A DNA stretch of 34,644 nucleotides from Rhodovibrionaceae bacterium. Its GTDB lineage: Bacteria > Pseudomonadota > Alphaproteobacteria > Kiloniellales > DSM-21159. The notes beneath the pieces are model-generated. The model saw nothing but the letters and a program-made list of their open reading frames with translations, was not told where the DNA came from and did no database searches. A program made the translations under genes and the position numbers. This document shows positions 7,541-18,195 of this stretch, piece after piece. The DNA lies in assembly GCA_028285215.1 (NCBI GenBank), contig JANQPZ010000023.1, positions 1-34,644 of the forward strand. The letters run 5' to 3'. How positions within the stretch are numbered: position 1 is the first letter of the stretch; each line of letters opens with the position of its first letter.

Positions 7541-8418
7541 TGGACTGGCTGTTCTTCTTCGAAATCTCGCTGGCCGGTCTCGGCACAGGCGGACTCTACG
7601 CCCTGACCGGCCTGGCCTTCGTGCTGATCTACAAGGCCACGCGGGTGATCAACCTCGCGATCGGCGAGCTGCTGATGCTCGGTGCCTATCTGTTTTTCGG
7701 CTTCGCGGCCGGCCTGGCTCTGCCCCATTGGATGGCGATCCTGCTGACCCTGCTGCTGGCCGCCGTTGTGGGCGGCGGGGTTGAGCGGCTGTTCATACGA
7801 CCCATGCTGGGCGAGAGCCCGATCAGCGTGTTCATGCTGACCATCGGCCTCGGCAGCATCCTGATCGGCGTTGTCGAGCTGATCTGGGGACCGAACCCGC
7901 AGCGGCTGCCGGAATTCCTGCCGACGACGCCACTGTTCCTTGGCGAGGCCTATCTCTCCTCGAAGATCGCGGCCGCCTTCGCGGCGGCGGCCGTCATGGT
8001 GGTGGCCTTCGTTCTGGTGTTCCGCTTTTGGCGCGGCGGGGTCGCGCTGCGGGCGACGGCCAGCGATCAGGCGGCCGCCTACTCGATGGGCATCAACGTA
8101 CCCCAGGTCTTTTCGCTCGCCTGGGTGGTGGCCTGCGTCATCGCGGCGGCGGCCGGAATGCTGGTCGGCGCCATCGGCGGCATCGCCCCGACGATGGGGG
8201 TCTTCGGCTTGTCGGTGCTGGTGGTGGTCATCGTGGGCGGCCTCGACAGCGTGTTCGGGGCTCTGGTCGCCGGCCTGCTGATCGGTCTGCTGGAAGCTCT
8301 CGCAGGCGCCTATCTAGGCGGCGAGTACAAGCTGCTCGCCACCTTCTCGCTGCTGGTCGTCGTGCTGATGCTGCGGCCTTACGGCCTGTTCGGCACCCAC
8401 GAGATCGAGAGGCTCTAG
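7540..8418 (+). CDS. Liv-type ABC transporter permease (LivH-like)
   Basis: Inner-membrane permease of 292 residues, almost wholly hydrophobic, forming the translocation pore with the second permease. The start is ATG at 7540, overlapping the ATPase stop by one base. The product begins MDWLFFFEISLAGLGTGG and carries the family motif around INLAIGELLMLGAY, where a glycine-rich helix begins the conserved HAAT permease fold. The C-terminus has LVVVLMLRPYGLFG, typical of LivH. The next permease begins 1 bp after the stop. Confidence 0.92.
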   Translation: MDWLFFFEISLAGLGTGGLYALTGLAFVLIYKATRVINLAIGELLMLGAYLFFGFAAGLALPHWMAILLTLLLAAVVGGGVERLFIRPMLGESPISVFMLTIGLGSILIGVVELIWGPNPQRLPEFLPTTPLFLGEAYLSSKIAAAFAAAAVMVVAFVLVFRFWRGGVALRATASDQAAAYSMGINVPQVFSLAWVVACVIAAAAGMLVGAIGGIAPTMGVFGLSVLVVVIVGGLDSVFGALVAGLLIGLLEALAGAYLGGEYKLLATFSLLVVVLMLRPYGLFGTHEIERL

Positions 8419-8419
8419 C

Positions 8420-9463
8420 ATGCGCATCGGCACCGCCAAGGAAAGCTATGCCGCCGACGAGTCCCTGTTCGACACGGCCGTCCAATGGCGCTGGCTCTTG
8501 GTCTTCTTCGCTCTGCTGCTGATTTTTCCCTTTATCGCCACCCCCTACTGGCTGTTCATGGCCTGCCTGGTGGCGATCAACGTAGCCTCGGCGACAGGCC
8601 TGAACATTCTCACCGGCTATACCGGACTGGTCAGTCTGGGCCAGGCCGCCTTCATGGGTGTCGGCGCCTACACCGTCGCCTGGCTCGAGATCAATCTCGG
8701 GACTCCGGTGCTGGTCAATCTCGTGGCCGGCGGCCTGATGGCCGGCGCCGCCGGGATGCTGGTCGGCGTGCCCAGCCTGCGTGTGAAAGGCCTCTATCTG
8801 GCGATCGCCACCATCGCCGCCTCGGTGATCTTTCACTTCATCTTCGCCAATTGGACCAGCGTGACCGGCGGAGTCTCCGGCCTGACCATGCCGCCCGGAA
8901 CGATCTTCGGCTTCACCCTGGATGAGCCCCGCGACCTCTATTGGCTGATCGTGCCGATCACGGTGCTGATGGTGATCGGGGCCGCCAACCTTTTCCGCAC
9001 CCGCATCGGGCGCGCCTTCATCGCCATCCGCGATCGTGACATCTCGGCCGAAGTGCTGGGCATCCGGCTGCTGCGCTTCAAGCTTCTCAGTTTTGCACTC
9101 TCCAGCTTCTACGCCGGCGTGGCCGGGGGGCTGTGGGCCTACTTCTTCCGGGTGGTCACGCCCGAAAGCTTCCCGCTGCTCATGTCGATCTTCTTCTTGG
9201 CCGCGATCATCGTCGGCGGGATGGGCTCGATCCTTGGCGCGATCCTGGGCGCGGCCTTCATGACCATGGTGCCGGAAGTCCTGAAGATGGTCGTCAACTG
9301 GCTGTCGCCCTGGCTGCCGGATGCCGTGGCGCTGCTGTCGCCCGTGCGCGTCATGGTGTTCGGCGCCCTGATCGTCGGCTTCCTGCTGTTCGAGCCGCAA
9401 GGGCTCGCCGAGATGTGGCGGCGTTTGCGCCGCCAGTTCCATCTCTGGCCCTTTAAGACCTGA
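8420..9463 (+). CDS. Liv-type ABC transporter permease (LivM-like)
   Basis: Second inner-membrane permease, 347 residues. It has a longer cytoplasmic N-terminus, then a hydrophobic core with the LivM signature spanning 60-84 (GLNILTGYTGLVSLGQ followed by AAFMGVGAY). The loop with RTRIGRAFIAIRDRDISAEVLGI is the usual contact with the ATPase (EAA-like region). The end of the frame, LLFEPQGLAEMWRRL, is typical. It lies 1 bp from the preceding gene. A 53-bp gap with GGGAGG follows before the binding protein. Confidence 0.93.
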   Translation: MRIGTAKESYAADESLFDTAVQWRWLLVFFALLLIFPFIATPYWLFMACLVAINVASATGLNILTGYTGLVSLGQAAFMGVGAYTVAWLEINLGTPVLVNLVAGGLMAGAAGMLVGVPSLRVKGLYLAIATIAASVIFHFIFANWTSVTGGVSGLTMPPGTIFGFTLDEPRDLYWLIVPITVLMVIGAANLFRTRIGRAFIAIRDRDISAEVLGIRLLRFKLLSFALSSFYAGVAGGLWAYFFRVVTPESFPLLMSIFFLAAIIVGGMGSILGAILGAAFMTMVPEVLKMVVNWLSPWLPDAVALLSPVRVMVFGALIVGFLLFEPQGLAEMWRRLRRQFHLWPFKT

Positions 9464-9516
9464 ACGAAGACGGCACGCCGATAAAGACACGGACATCAAC
9501 GAAAAGGGAGGTAGAC

Positions 9517-10755
9517 ATGACCGAGGAGACACAGCGACAGGGCGAGCGGCCCGTCTCCCCGCTTCGCCGCAGGCTGCTGGGCTACGCTGCGGCGACGGCC
9601 TTGGCCGGACTGCTCGGGCTGGCCGGGCAGAACCAGATCGGCAGCGCTCAAGCCGCCGAGGAGATCGTGTTCGGCGGCTCGATTCCGCTGACCGGCGTCT
9701 TCGCCTTCGCCGGCGAGGGCGTCCATGCCGGAATTCAGGACTGGGTGCAGATCGTCAACGAGGGCGGTGGCATCGAAGGGCGCATGCTGCGCTACGAGCC
9801 GGAGGACACGGCCTACAAGGTCGACGCCTCCGTCGCGGCCTTCAAACGGATCACCAGCCAGTTCCAGCCGAATCTCTATTACGGAGATTCCACCGCCTTC
9901 TCCAAAACCATCAATCCGGAGCTGGAACGCAACGGCCGGATGATCATGGCTGGGGCATCCTTCGCCACGGAGCTGAACGATCCGGATCTCTTCCCGCTGC
10001 AGTTCATGGCCGGACCGGACTATACGGAGATGTTCGGCATCCTGCTTCGGCACGTCGCGGACACCCAGCCGGGCGCGCGTGTCGCCTTCGTCTATTCCGA
10101 TACCGAGTTCGGCCGCGACCCGATCGAACCCGGCCGCGAACGCGCCGAAGCGCTCGGCCTCGAGGTGGTCGAGACCATCGTGACCCCGCCGGGCTCGGTC
10201 GATGTCTCCACCGAGGTGCTGAAACTGCGCCGGGCGCGGCCCGACTACGCCATCTTCCACGGCTATGTACAGGCGCCGATCCCCGAGTTCATCAGCCAGG
10301 CCCGGCAGATGGGCATGGAGACCCGGTTCATGGGCACCTTCTGGTCGATGGATCACACGGTGGTCATGGGCATGGGAGAGGTCGCCGACGGCTTCATGGG
10401 CGTCATGCCCTACCGCTACTACTACGACGAGGCAGCCGACGCTCCGATGCTGGAGCGGATCCGCGAGATGCGGCCCGAGTACCAGTCGACCGCCTACATG
10501 CAGGGCTTCCTGACGGCCATGCTGATGACCGAGGCGGTGGAGCGCACCTTGGCGGCGGGCCAGGACTTGACGGGGTCGAACCTCAAGGCCGCGCTGAACA
10601 GCATCGAGGACTTCGATACCGGCGGCATCATCGGCGTGCCGATCAGCCTGCCGGGCAACTCGATCCCTGTCGGCCGCATCTACCAGGCCGATACGGCGGC
10701 GCAGAAGATGGTGCCCGTCTCTGACTGGATCCGCCTCGACCAGACCGGAGGCTGA
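9517..10755 (+). CDS. Liv-type ABC transporter substrate-binding protein
   Basis: Periplasmic type I binding protein (LivK-like, Peripla_BP_6 fold), 412 residues, which captures the substrate and delivers it to the permeases. The signal peptide has three arginines (17-19, RRRLLGYAAATALAGLLGLAG) and an AQAA cleavage site near residue 46-47. The RR-x-L-L arrangement resembles a Tat signal, though Sec export is possible. The mature start EEIVFGGSIPLTGVFAFAGE is the family hallmark. Placed between the permeases and the second ATPase, with AAAGGGAGG before the ATG. The ligand cannot be read from the sequence. Confidence 0.92.
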   Translation: MTEETQRQGERPVSPLRRRLLGYAAATALAGLLGLAGQNQIGSAQAAEEIVFGGSIPLTGVFAFAGEGVHAGIQDWVQIVNEGGGIEGRMLRYEPEDTAYKVDASVAAFKRITSQFQPNLYYGDSTAFSKTINPELERNGRMIMAGASFATELNDPDLFPLQFMAGPDYTEMFGILLRHVADTQPGARVAFVYSDTEFGRDPIEPGRERAEALGLEVVETIVTPPGSVDVSTEVLKLRRARPDYAIFHGYVQAPIPEFISQARQMGMETRFMGTFWSMDHTVVMGMGEVADGFMGVMPYRYYYDEAADAPMLERIREMRPEYQSTAYMQGFLTAMLMTEAVERTLAAGQDLTGSNLKAALNSIEDFDTGGIIGVPISLPGNSIPVGRIYQADTAAQKMVPVSDWIRLDQTGG

Positions 10756-10756
10756 T

Positions 10757-11587
<831 letters not shown>

Positions 11588-11603
11588 TACCGGAAGGCTG
11601 GGC

Positions 11604-13421
<1,818 letters not shown>

Positions 13422-13677
13422 GACAGCGGCGCAGGCCGCCGCCACCCGTCGGCGCAACGTTGAACCGCAGATGCGCTTCCAGAAGGCCGCATTCGCATCA
13501 CGCTCCGCCCGTTGCAACGCTTTTAGGACGGACTCCGCTGTGCCCAGCGCAAGCTTGTCTAACGTCGACGACCTAGGTCTCGAACGGTGAACCGGCACCG
13601 GAACTTTCGACTTGGGTGGGCCTGCGACGAAGCCCTTTGGCATGACCCGCCTATGCGGGCTGGACTTCTCATTGCGA

Positions 13678-13752
13678 TGGTGGGCGCGGCTGGGATTGAA
13701 CCAGCGACCCCTACGATGTCAACGTAGTGCTCTCCCGCTGAGCTACGCGCCC
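13678..13752 (-). tRNA. tRNA-Val (anticodon GAC)
   Basis: A complete cloverleaf of 75 nt including an encoded CCA. Acceptor GGGCGCG pairs with CGCGCCC (7 bp), D arm GCTC/GAGC, anticodon stem CTACG/CGTAG with loop TTGACAT giving anticodon GAC (valine, GUC codons), T stem GCTGG/CCAGC with loop TTCAATC, discriminator A. The 256 bp between the ligase stop and this gene (13422-13677) show no gene; a CCCGC-ATAG-GCGGG hairpin at 13646-13660 lies just past the tRNA 3' end. Confidence 0.97.
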
Positions 13753-13828
13753 ATCGCTGCGGCGATAGCCATTGGCCTCGCCCCTGGGAGGCAGCGATGT
13801 AGCAAGCGCGGGCGGCTTTGGCAAGCCT

Positions 13829-13851
13829 GCCTCGCTGCGCGGTGGCGAGGC
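13829..13851 (-). terminator. Hairpin downstream of cpdR, possible terminator
   Basis: 7-bp arms GCCTCGC/GCGAGGC around a 9-nt loop, about 70 nt after the cpdR stop. A second small hairpin (GGCTT-TGGC-AAGCC, 13814-13827) follows. There is no U-run, so intrinsic termination is uncertain. Confidence 0.35.
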
Positions 13852-13920
13852 GCTGAGAACGCGATCGTCATGAGCGCAAAGGGCAGCGGTACGGCGGCTC
13901 CAACGGAAGCGGCCCTGCGC

Positions 13921-14274
13921 TCAGGCAGCCAGGATGGCGTCGACTTCCTGCACAAGTTCGCGCAGGTGAAAGGGCTTCGACAGGATGCGTGCGCCCGGCT
14001 GCTCTCGCGCGCGCAGTGCCACTGCCGCGAACCCGGTGATAAACATCACCTTCAGGCCCGGCCGTGCGTCGCCTGCCCGCCGTGCCAGTTCCACGCCGTC
14101 GAGACCCGGCATCACGACATCGGCGAGCAGCAGATCGAAGTCCTCTTCGTGCAGGCGGGTCAAGGCGGACATGCCGTCGCCAAAGCTTACGACGTCGTGC
14201 CCGGCCCGCTGAAGCGCGCTCGCAAGGAAACTGCGCATGGACTGGTCGTCTTCGGCGAGAAGGATTTTAGCCAT
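13921..14274 (-). CDS. cpdR: Cell-cycle response regulator CpdR
   Basis: Single-domain receiver protein of 117 residues with no output domain. Acidic pocket Asp9/Asp10 (LLAEDD), phosphoacceptor Asp52 (ADVVMPGLDG), Thr80 (FITGFAAVAL) and Lys100 (LSKPFHLREL). The start MAKILLAEDD and the segment KVMFITGFAAVAL with SKPFHLRELVQEV closely match CpdR. In Caulobacter, unphosphorylated CpdR brings ClpXP to the cell pole and promotes degradation of CtrA and PdeA; the CckA-ChpT relay phosphorylates it. The gene stands alone and divergent from an N-formylglutamate amidohydrolase, as I recall from other alphaproteobacteria. Two CtrA-like boxes elsewhere in the window fit the presence of this pathway. Confidence 0.93.
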   Translation of the reverse strand: MAKILLAEDDQSMRSFLASALQRAGHDVVSFGDGMSALTRLHEEDFDLLLADVVMPGLDGVELARRAGDARPGLKVMFITGFAAVALRAREQPGARILSKPFHLRELVQEVDAILAA

Positions 14275-14608
14275 AATGATGAACCTAGAACGGCAAAGCC
14301 GGGGATGGAAGCCTGTCGGCTTTCGTTCCCTCTCATGAATGGAAGGCCGCAGAAAGAGAATGAATTCTGTGCGCTCTATAGACGCGCCTCGGTTGTTTCA
14401 AACCCGGAAGTCTCGAGCCCGGCACCAACCGCCGAACAGGGTTGCTTGGTGGCGCAACAACAGGACATCCTACGTTCAGTCTAGATAGCTGGCGAACGAA
14501 ACGCCAGTCGAAGCGCAATGGGATCGCGACCCAGATTGTTGGCAGGCCCACGGTTCAACGCTTTTTGCCTTGGCCATGCGGAGCTTGCGAGGCATTCTCA
14601 CCCTTCGA
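14275..14608. promoter_or_regulatory. Divergent promoter region of cpdR and the amidohydrolase gene
   Basis: No gene is seen. For cpdR (minus strand) TTGAAA (14401-14396) and TATAGA (14380-14375) form a weak sigma70-like pair with a short 15-bp spacer. No full CtrA motif was found here although CtrA control of cpdR is known in Caulobacter. Upstream in-frame starts for the amidohydrolase exist at 14570 (TTG) and 14576 (ATG). Confidence 0.35.
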
Positions 14609-15547
14609 ATGGACAACTTCGCCGCATATCGAGAACAGCCTTCGCCGCCCGCGCCGCTTTCGACGCATCAAGTCCTGCGGCCGGCATCGCAGAGTGTGCC
14701 GTTGGTTTTGGCTTCGCCGCACAGCGGGCGCGACTACTCGGAAGAGTTCGTCGCACGCTCGCGATTGGACCCGCGTCAACTGCGCCGCTCCGAGGATGCC
14801 TTCGTCGACGAGCTCTTCGCACCGGCCGTAGAACTCGGTCTGCCTCTGCTGCGCGCCCTCTTTCCGCGGGCCTACGTAGACCCCAACCGGGAGCCGTTCG
14901 AGCTGGATCCGGCCATGTTTGTCGATCCCCTGCCCGACTATGCCAACACCCGTTCGCCGCGAGTCGCCGCCGGCCTTGGCACCATCGCGAGAGTGGTGGC
15001 GAGCGGGGCGGAGATCTATCGGGACAAGCTGACAGTCGCGGAGGCGCTGCACCGGATCCGCGGCTACTACTGGCCCTATCATAAAGCGCTCAGGGAACTG
15101 GTCGACGACACCTTGGCGCGCTTCGGGGTGTGTCTGCTGCTCGACTGCCACTCCATGCCATCCGGCGGCGGTCTCGTTCCGGTGAGCAACGGCCATGGCC
15201 GAACCGACGTCAAGCGCGGCTTGAACGGTCGACGCGTGGACATCGTGCTCGGAGACTGCCATGGCACGGCCTGCAGCCCCGTCGTGGTTGATCGGGCCAC
15301 GGAGGTTCTGAAGCGGCTCGGCTATCGGGTTTCGCGCAACCAGCCCTACTCCGGCGGTTTCGTCACGCGCCACTACGGGCGGCCAGACGAAGGGCTGCAC
15401 GCCCTGCAGATCGAAATCAATCGCTCTCTCTACATGAACGAAGGCACCTACCGGCACAGCACCGGTTTTCCTGCCGTGGCCCGCGACATGGCCGACCTCG
15501 TCGCGGAGTTGGGCGCGCTGGAGCCAGAAGCGCTGTCACCGCGCTAA
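14609..15547 (+). CDS. N-formylglutamate amidohydrolase family protein
   Basis: Zinc-dependent hydrolase family (FGase/HutG-like), about 312 residues, which splits N-formyl-glutamate or a similar N-acyl amino acid. Visible conserved segments are ASPHSGRDY near the N-terminus, the R-A-Y-V-D-P-N-R-E-P block, and LLLDCHSMP in the middle, with ALQIEINRSLYMNE near the end. There is no hut cluster around it, so a role in histidine degradation is doubtful. ATG at 14609 gives an N-terminus like its relatives; ATG 14576 would add 11 residues. It is divergent from cpdR and followed after 51 bp by a GNAT gene. Confidence 0.88.
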   Translation: MDNFAAYREQPSPPAPLSTHQVLRPASQSVPLVLASPHSGRDYSEEFVARSRLDPRQLRRSEDAFVDELFAPAVELGLPLLRALFPRAYVDPNREPFELDPAMFVDPLPDYANTRSPRVAAGLGTIARVVASGAEIYRDKLTVAEALHRIRGYYWPYHKALRELVDDTLARFGVCLLLDCHSMPSGGGLVPVSNGHGRTDVKRGLNGRRVDIVLGDCHGTACSPVVVDRATEVLKRLGYRVSRNQPYSGGFVTRHYGRPDEGLHALQIEINRSLYMNEGTYRHSTGFPAVARDMADLVAELGALEPEALSPR

Positions 15548-15598
15548 CATCAGAGTCCCGACCTAACCCGCACGTAGGCGACGGCCTGCAGGCGCGAG

Positions 15599-16156
15599 AT
15601 GCTCCAGCCGATGTCCCTTTCCCGCTCCTCGTCGCCTCTGTTGCGATCCGCCACGCAAAACGACGCCGTTCATATCGCAGAGCTTTACGGACAGCATGTC
15701 CGAGAGGGCCGCGCCACCTTCGAGCTGACCCCTCCAGACCCGGCGGAGATCGCACGGCGGATCGCCGACGTCCAGGCGGCCGGCCTGCCCTATCTTGTGA
15801 TGATGGAGGACACCCGCCTGCTCGGCTTCGCCTACGCGAGCGCCTATCGGCCTCGTCCGGCCTATCGTTTTGCCGTCGAGGACAGCATCTACCTTCTGCC
15901 GGAGGTTCAAGGCCGGGGACTCGGACGCAAGCTGCTGCAGGCGATCATCGAGGGCGCGGCGGCTGCGGGTCGGCGCCAGATGATCGCGGTGATCGGCGAC
16001 AGTGCCAACAGCGCCTCGATCGGCCTGCACCAGGCATTGGGCTTCACCCACGCCGGACAGCTCCGCAGTGTGGGCTGGAAGCACGATCTGTGGCTCGATA
16101 CCGTTTTCATGCAGCGGGCGCTGGGCCCGGGAGATAGCCGCCCGCCGGACGACTGA
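15599..16156 (+). CDS. GNAT-family N-acetyltransferase (phosphinothricin-acetyltransferase-like)
   Basis: Acetyl-CoA-dependent N-acetyltransferase, 185 residues. The acetyl-CoA-binding loop VQGRGLGRKLLQ and the following helix are clear. The N-terminal ATQNDAVHIAELYGQHV with ATFELTPPD, and the end HQALGFTHAGQLRSVGWKHDLWLDTVFMQ, match the Pat/Bar/MnaT group that acetylates phosphinothricin-like compounds or methionine derivatives. The real substrate is not known. A second ATG at 15611 is an equally possible start. It is convergent with carA. Confidence 0.88.
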   Translation: MLQPMSLSRSSSPLLRSATQNDAVHIAELYGQHVREGRATFELTPPDPAEIARRIADVQAAGLPYLVMMEDTRLLGFAYASAYRPRPAYRFAVEDSIYLLPEVQGRGLGRKLLQAIIEGAAAAGRRQMIAVIGDSANSASIGLHQALGFTHAGQLRSVGWKHDLWLDTVFMQRALGPGDSRPPDD

Positions 16157-16181
16157 TCGGGATTTTCAGGGGCGCGTGAGA

Positions 16182-16212
16182 GAGCAAGCCGGTCTTTACG
16201 TCTTGCTCTCCT
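16182..16212. terminator. Hairpin between convergent GNAT and carA genes
   Basis: Perfect 9-bp arms GAGAGCAAG (16182-16190) and CTTGCTCTC (16204-16212) with a 13-nt loop. It overlaps the last codons of carA and follows the GNAT stop by 26 nt, so it could end transcription in both directions. There is no U-run on either side, so factor-dependent or 3'-end-stabilising function is more likely. Confidence 0.45.
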
Positions 16213-17413
16213 CAATCGCAGCGACGAACCGTTCGAAGAGATAGTGGCTGTCCTGCGGGCCGGGCGAAGCCTCGGGATGATACTGGACGGAGAAGACCGG
16301 GCGGTCCTTGACCCGAATGCCCTCGTTGGAGCCGTCGAAGAGGCTGACGTGGGTCGGCTCCAGGAAATCGGGCAGGGTTTCTTCCTGCACCACGAAGCCG
16401 TGATTCTGGCTGGTGATTTCGACCCGCCCGCTCGCCAGGTCCTTGACCGGATGATTGGCGCCGCGATGCCCCTGATGCATCTTCTCCGTCTTCGCCCCCA
16501 GCGCCAACGACAGCAACTGATGGCCCAGGCAGATGCCGAAGATCGGCAGCTTGCGGTCGGCCAGCAGCTTCTGCAGCGTCGGCACGGCGTAGGCACCGGT
16601 CGCCGCCGGGTCGCCCGGGCCGTTCGACAGGAACACGCCGTCAGGCTCGTGCATCAGGATGTCCTCAGCCGTCGCTGTTGCCGGGACCACAGTCACGTGA
16701 CAGCCAAGTTCGGCGAGGCAGCGCAGGATGTTGCGCTTCGCCCCGTAATCGACGGCGACAACCCGGTGCCGAGGCGCCTTCTGCCGTCCGTAACCTTCTC
16801 CCAAGCGCCAGCGGGTCTCGTCCCAGACATAGGTTTGGGCACAGGTCACGGTTTTCGCCAAGTCCATGCCCGCGAGACCTGGCCAGGCGCCGGCCTGCTT
16901 GCGCAGCGCCGGCAGATCGAAACGGCCGTCGGGCGCATGGGCGATGACACCGCTCGGCGGGCCGCCGTCCCGGATCCGGTGAGTTACTTGGCGCGTGTCG
17001 ACTCCAGCCAACCCAACCAGTCCATGGCTCTTCAGCCAGGTGTTCAGGTGCTGGACAGCGCGCCAGTTGGAGGGCTCCGTGATATCGGCCCGCAACACCA
17101 GACCGCGCGCCGCCGGCGTCATGGTCTCGATATCTTCGGCGTTCGCTCCGACGTTGCCGACATGCGGAAACGTGAAGGTGATGATCTGACCTGCATAAGA
17201 CGGGTCGGTCAGGATTTCCTGATATCCCGTCATAGAGGTATTGAAGCAGACTTCGCCCTCCGTAGTGCCGTCGGCACCGAGTCCGCGCCCCCAGAAAACG
17301 GCACCGTCGGCGAGCACCAAGGCCGCGGTCGCGCCGGAGGGCGGCGTGACGTCGTCGCGCACGTCCAGATCGCGCAAGGCATCGGCCCGCGCGGTAGCGG
17401 TCGTCTCTGTCAT
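16196..17413 (-). CDS. carA: Carbamoyl-phosphate synthase small subunit
   Basis: Glutaminase subunit that supplies ammonia to CarB for carbamoyl phosphate, used in arginine and pyrimidine synthesis. 405 residues, usual length. The N-terminal domain has GEVCFNTSMTGYQEILTDPSY; the C-terminal class I amidotransferase domain has the nucleophile Cys295 (FGICLGHQLL) and the dyad His379 and Glu381 (VQYHPEASPGP). FLSNGPGDP at 261-269 is the conserved oxyanion strand region. Divergent from the YqeY-like gene, as is common in alphaproteobacteria. carB is not in the window. Confidence 0.97.
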   Translation of the reverse strand: MTETTATARADALRDLDVRDDVTPPSGATAALVLADGAVFWGRGLGADGTTEGEVCFNTSMTGYQEILTDPSYAGQIITFTFPHVGNVGANAEDIETMTPAARGLVLRADITEPSNWRAVQHLNTWLKSHGLVGLAGVDTRQVTHRIRDGGPPSGVIAHAPDGRFDLPALRKQAGAWPGLAGMDLAKTVTCAQTYVWDETRWRLGEGYGRQKAPRHRVVAVDYGAKRNILRCLAELGCHVTVVPATATAEDILMHEPDGVFLSNGPGDPAATGAYAVPTLQKLLADRKLPIFGICLGHQLLSLALGAKTEKMHQGHRGANHPVKDLASGRVEITSQNHGFVVQEETLPDFLEPTHVSLFDGSNEGIRVKDRPVFSVQYHPEASPGPQDSHYLFERFVAAIEESKT

Positions 17414-17602
17414 GGGCGAAACCCTGTCTAGCGGTCCGGAGCAGAGGTCGCGCGGTTGCGCAGGCCTCGCACTCTTCTATATAGGGGCATCGATCAGCCC
17501 GCGTGCAGGCGATTACCGCGCCGGGCAGGAGGCGGTCAAGCCCGCCTCACCGCGTTGACCGGCCGAACGGCCGACACCTGGGAAGCAGAACGAGAGGCGG
17601 CG

Positions 17603-18058
17603 ATGCTGCGCAGCGAGCTCAACGACGCGCTGAAGCAGGCGCTCAAGAACAAAGACCAGCAAACGCTGGGAACCGTGCGCTTGATCTTGGCGGCCCTGAA
17701 GGACCGGGACATCGCGGCGCGCGGCGTCGGCAACTGCGACGGTATCTCCGAAGACGAGGTGCTGGACATGCTGCAGAAGATGGTCAAGCAGCGCCGCGAG
17801 TCGATCGAACTCTATGCCAAGGGGGATCGACAGGATCTCGTCGACAAGGAGCAGGCCGAGATCGACGTGATCCAGCGCTTCATGCCGCAACAGCTCGACG
17901 AAGGCGAAACCCGCGTGGCGGTGGAGCAGACGATCGCCGAGCTGGAAGCCGGATCGATCAAGGACATGGGCCGCGTTATGGCTGCCTTGAAGGAGCGCTA
18001 TGCCGGTCGCATGGACTTCTCGAAGGCCAGCGCCCTTGCCAAGGGACAGCTTGCGTAA
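17603..18058 (+). CDS. GatB/YqeY domain-containing protein
   Basis: Small cytosolic protein of 151 residues, a stand-alone version of the C-terminal domain of GatB, the amidotransferase subunit that makes Gln-tRNA/Asn-tRNA. It begins MLRSELNDALKQALKNKD and contains VRLILAALKDRDIAARG and IDVIQRFMPQQLDEGE, all standard for YqeY. The exact role is unknown in the family; tRNA-related activity is assumed. ATG at 17603 follows GAGAGG; a longer open frame back to 17456 lacks homologous sequence. It precedes dnaG and rpoD, a conserved order. Confidence 0.92.
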   Translation: MLRSELNDALKQALKNKDQQTLGTVRLILAALKDRDIAARGVGNCDGISEDEVLDMLQKMVKQRRESIELYAKGDRQDLVDKEQAEIDVIQRFMPQQLDEGETRVAVEQTIAELEAGSIKDMGRVMAALKERYAGRMDFSKASALAKGQLA

Positions 18059-18082
18059 CGGGCCTTCGCAGAGACTGCTGGT

Positions 18083-18118
18083 CGGGGTTGTCCCCGGGTT
18101 CCACGCTTGGCCCAAGCG
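18083..18118. repeat. Two adjacent hairpins between the YqeY-like gene and dnaG
   Basis: CGGGG-TTGT-CCCCG (18083-18096), then the palindrome CGCTTGG-C-CCAAGCG (18104-18118). They lie 25-60 nt after the yqeY stop and about 80 nt before dnaG. They could partly terminate yqeY transcription or bind a regulator. No U-run. Confidence 0.35.
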
Positions 18119-18195
18119 CACTCAGGGCGCAGGCTTCGACCTGTTTGGCTATGATGGGTGATTCTCGACACTGAGATTGCGAGGCGCGCCGATCG

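Noticed and set aside
13612..14484. Plus-strand open frame of 290 codons
   Set aside because: It runs through tRNA-Val and the antisense of cpdR, both well supported.
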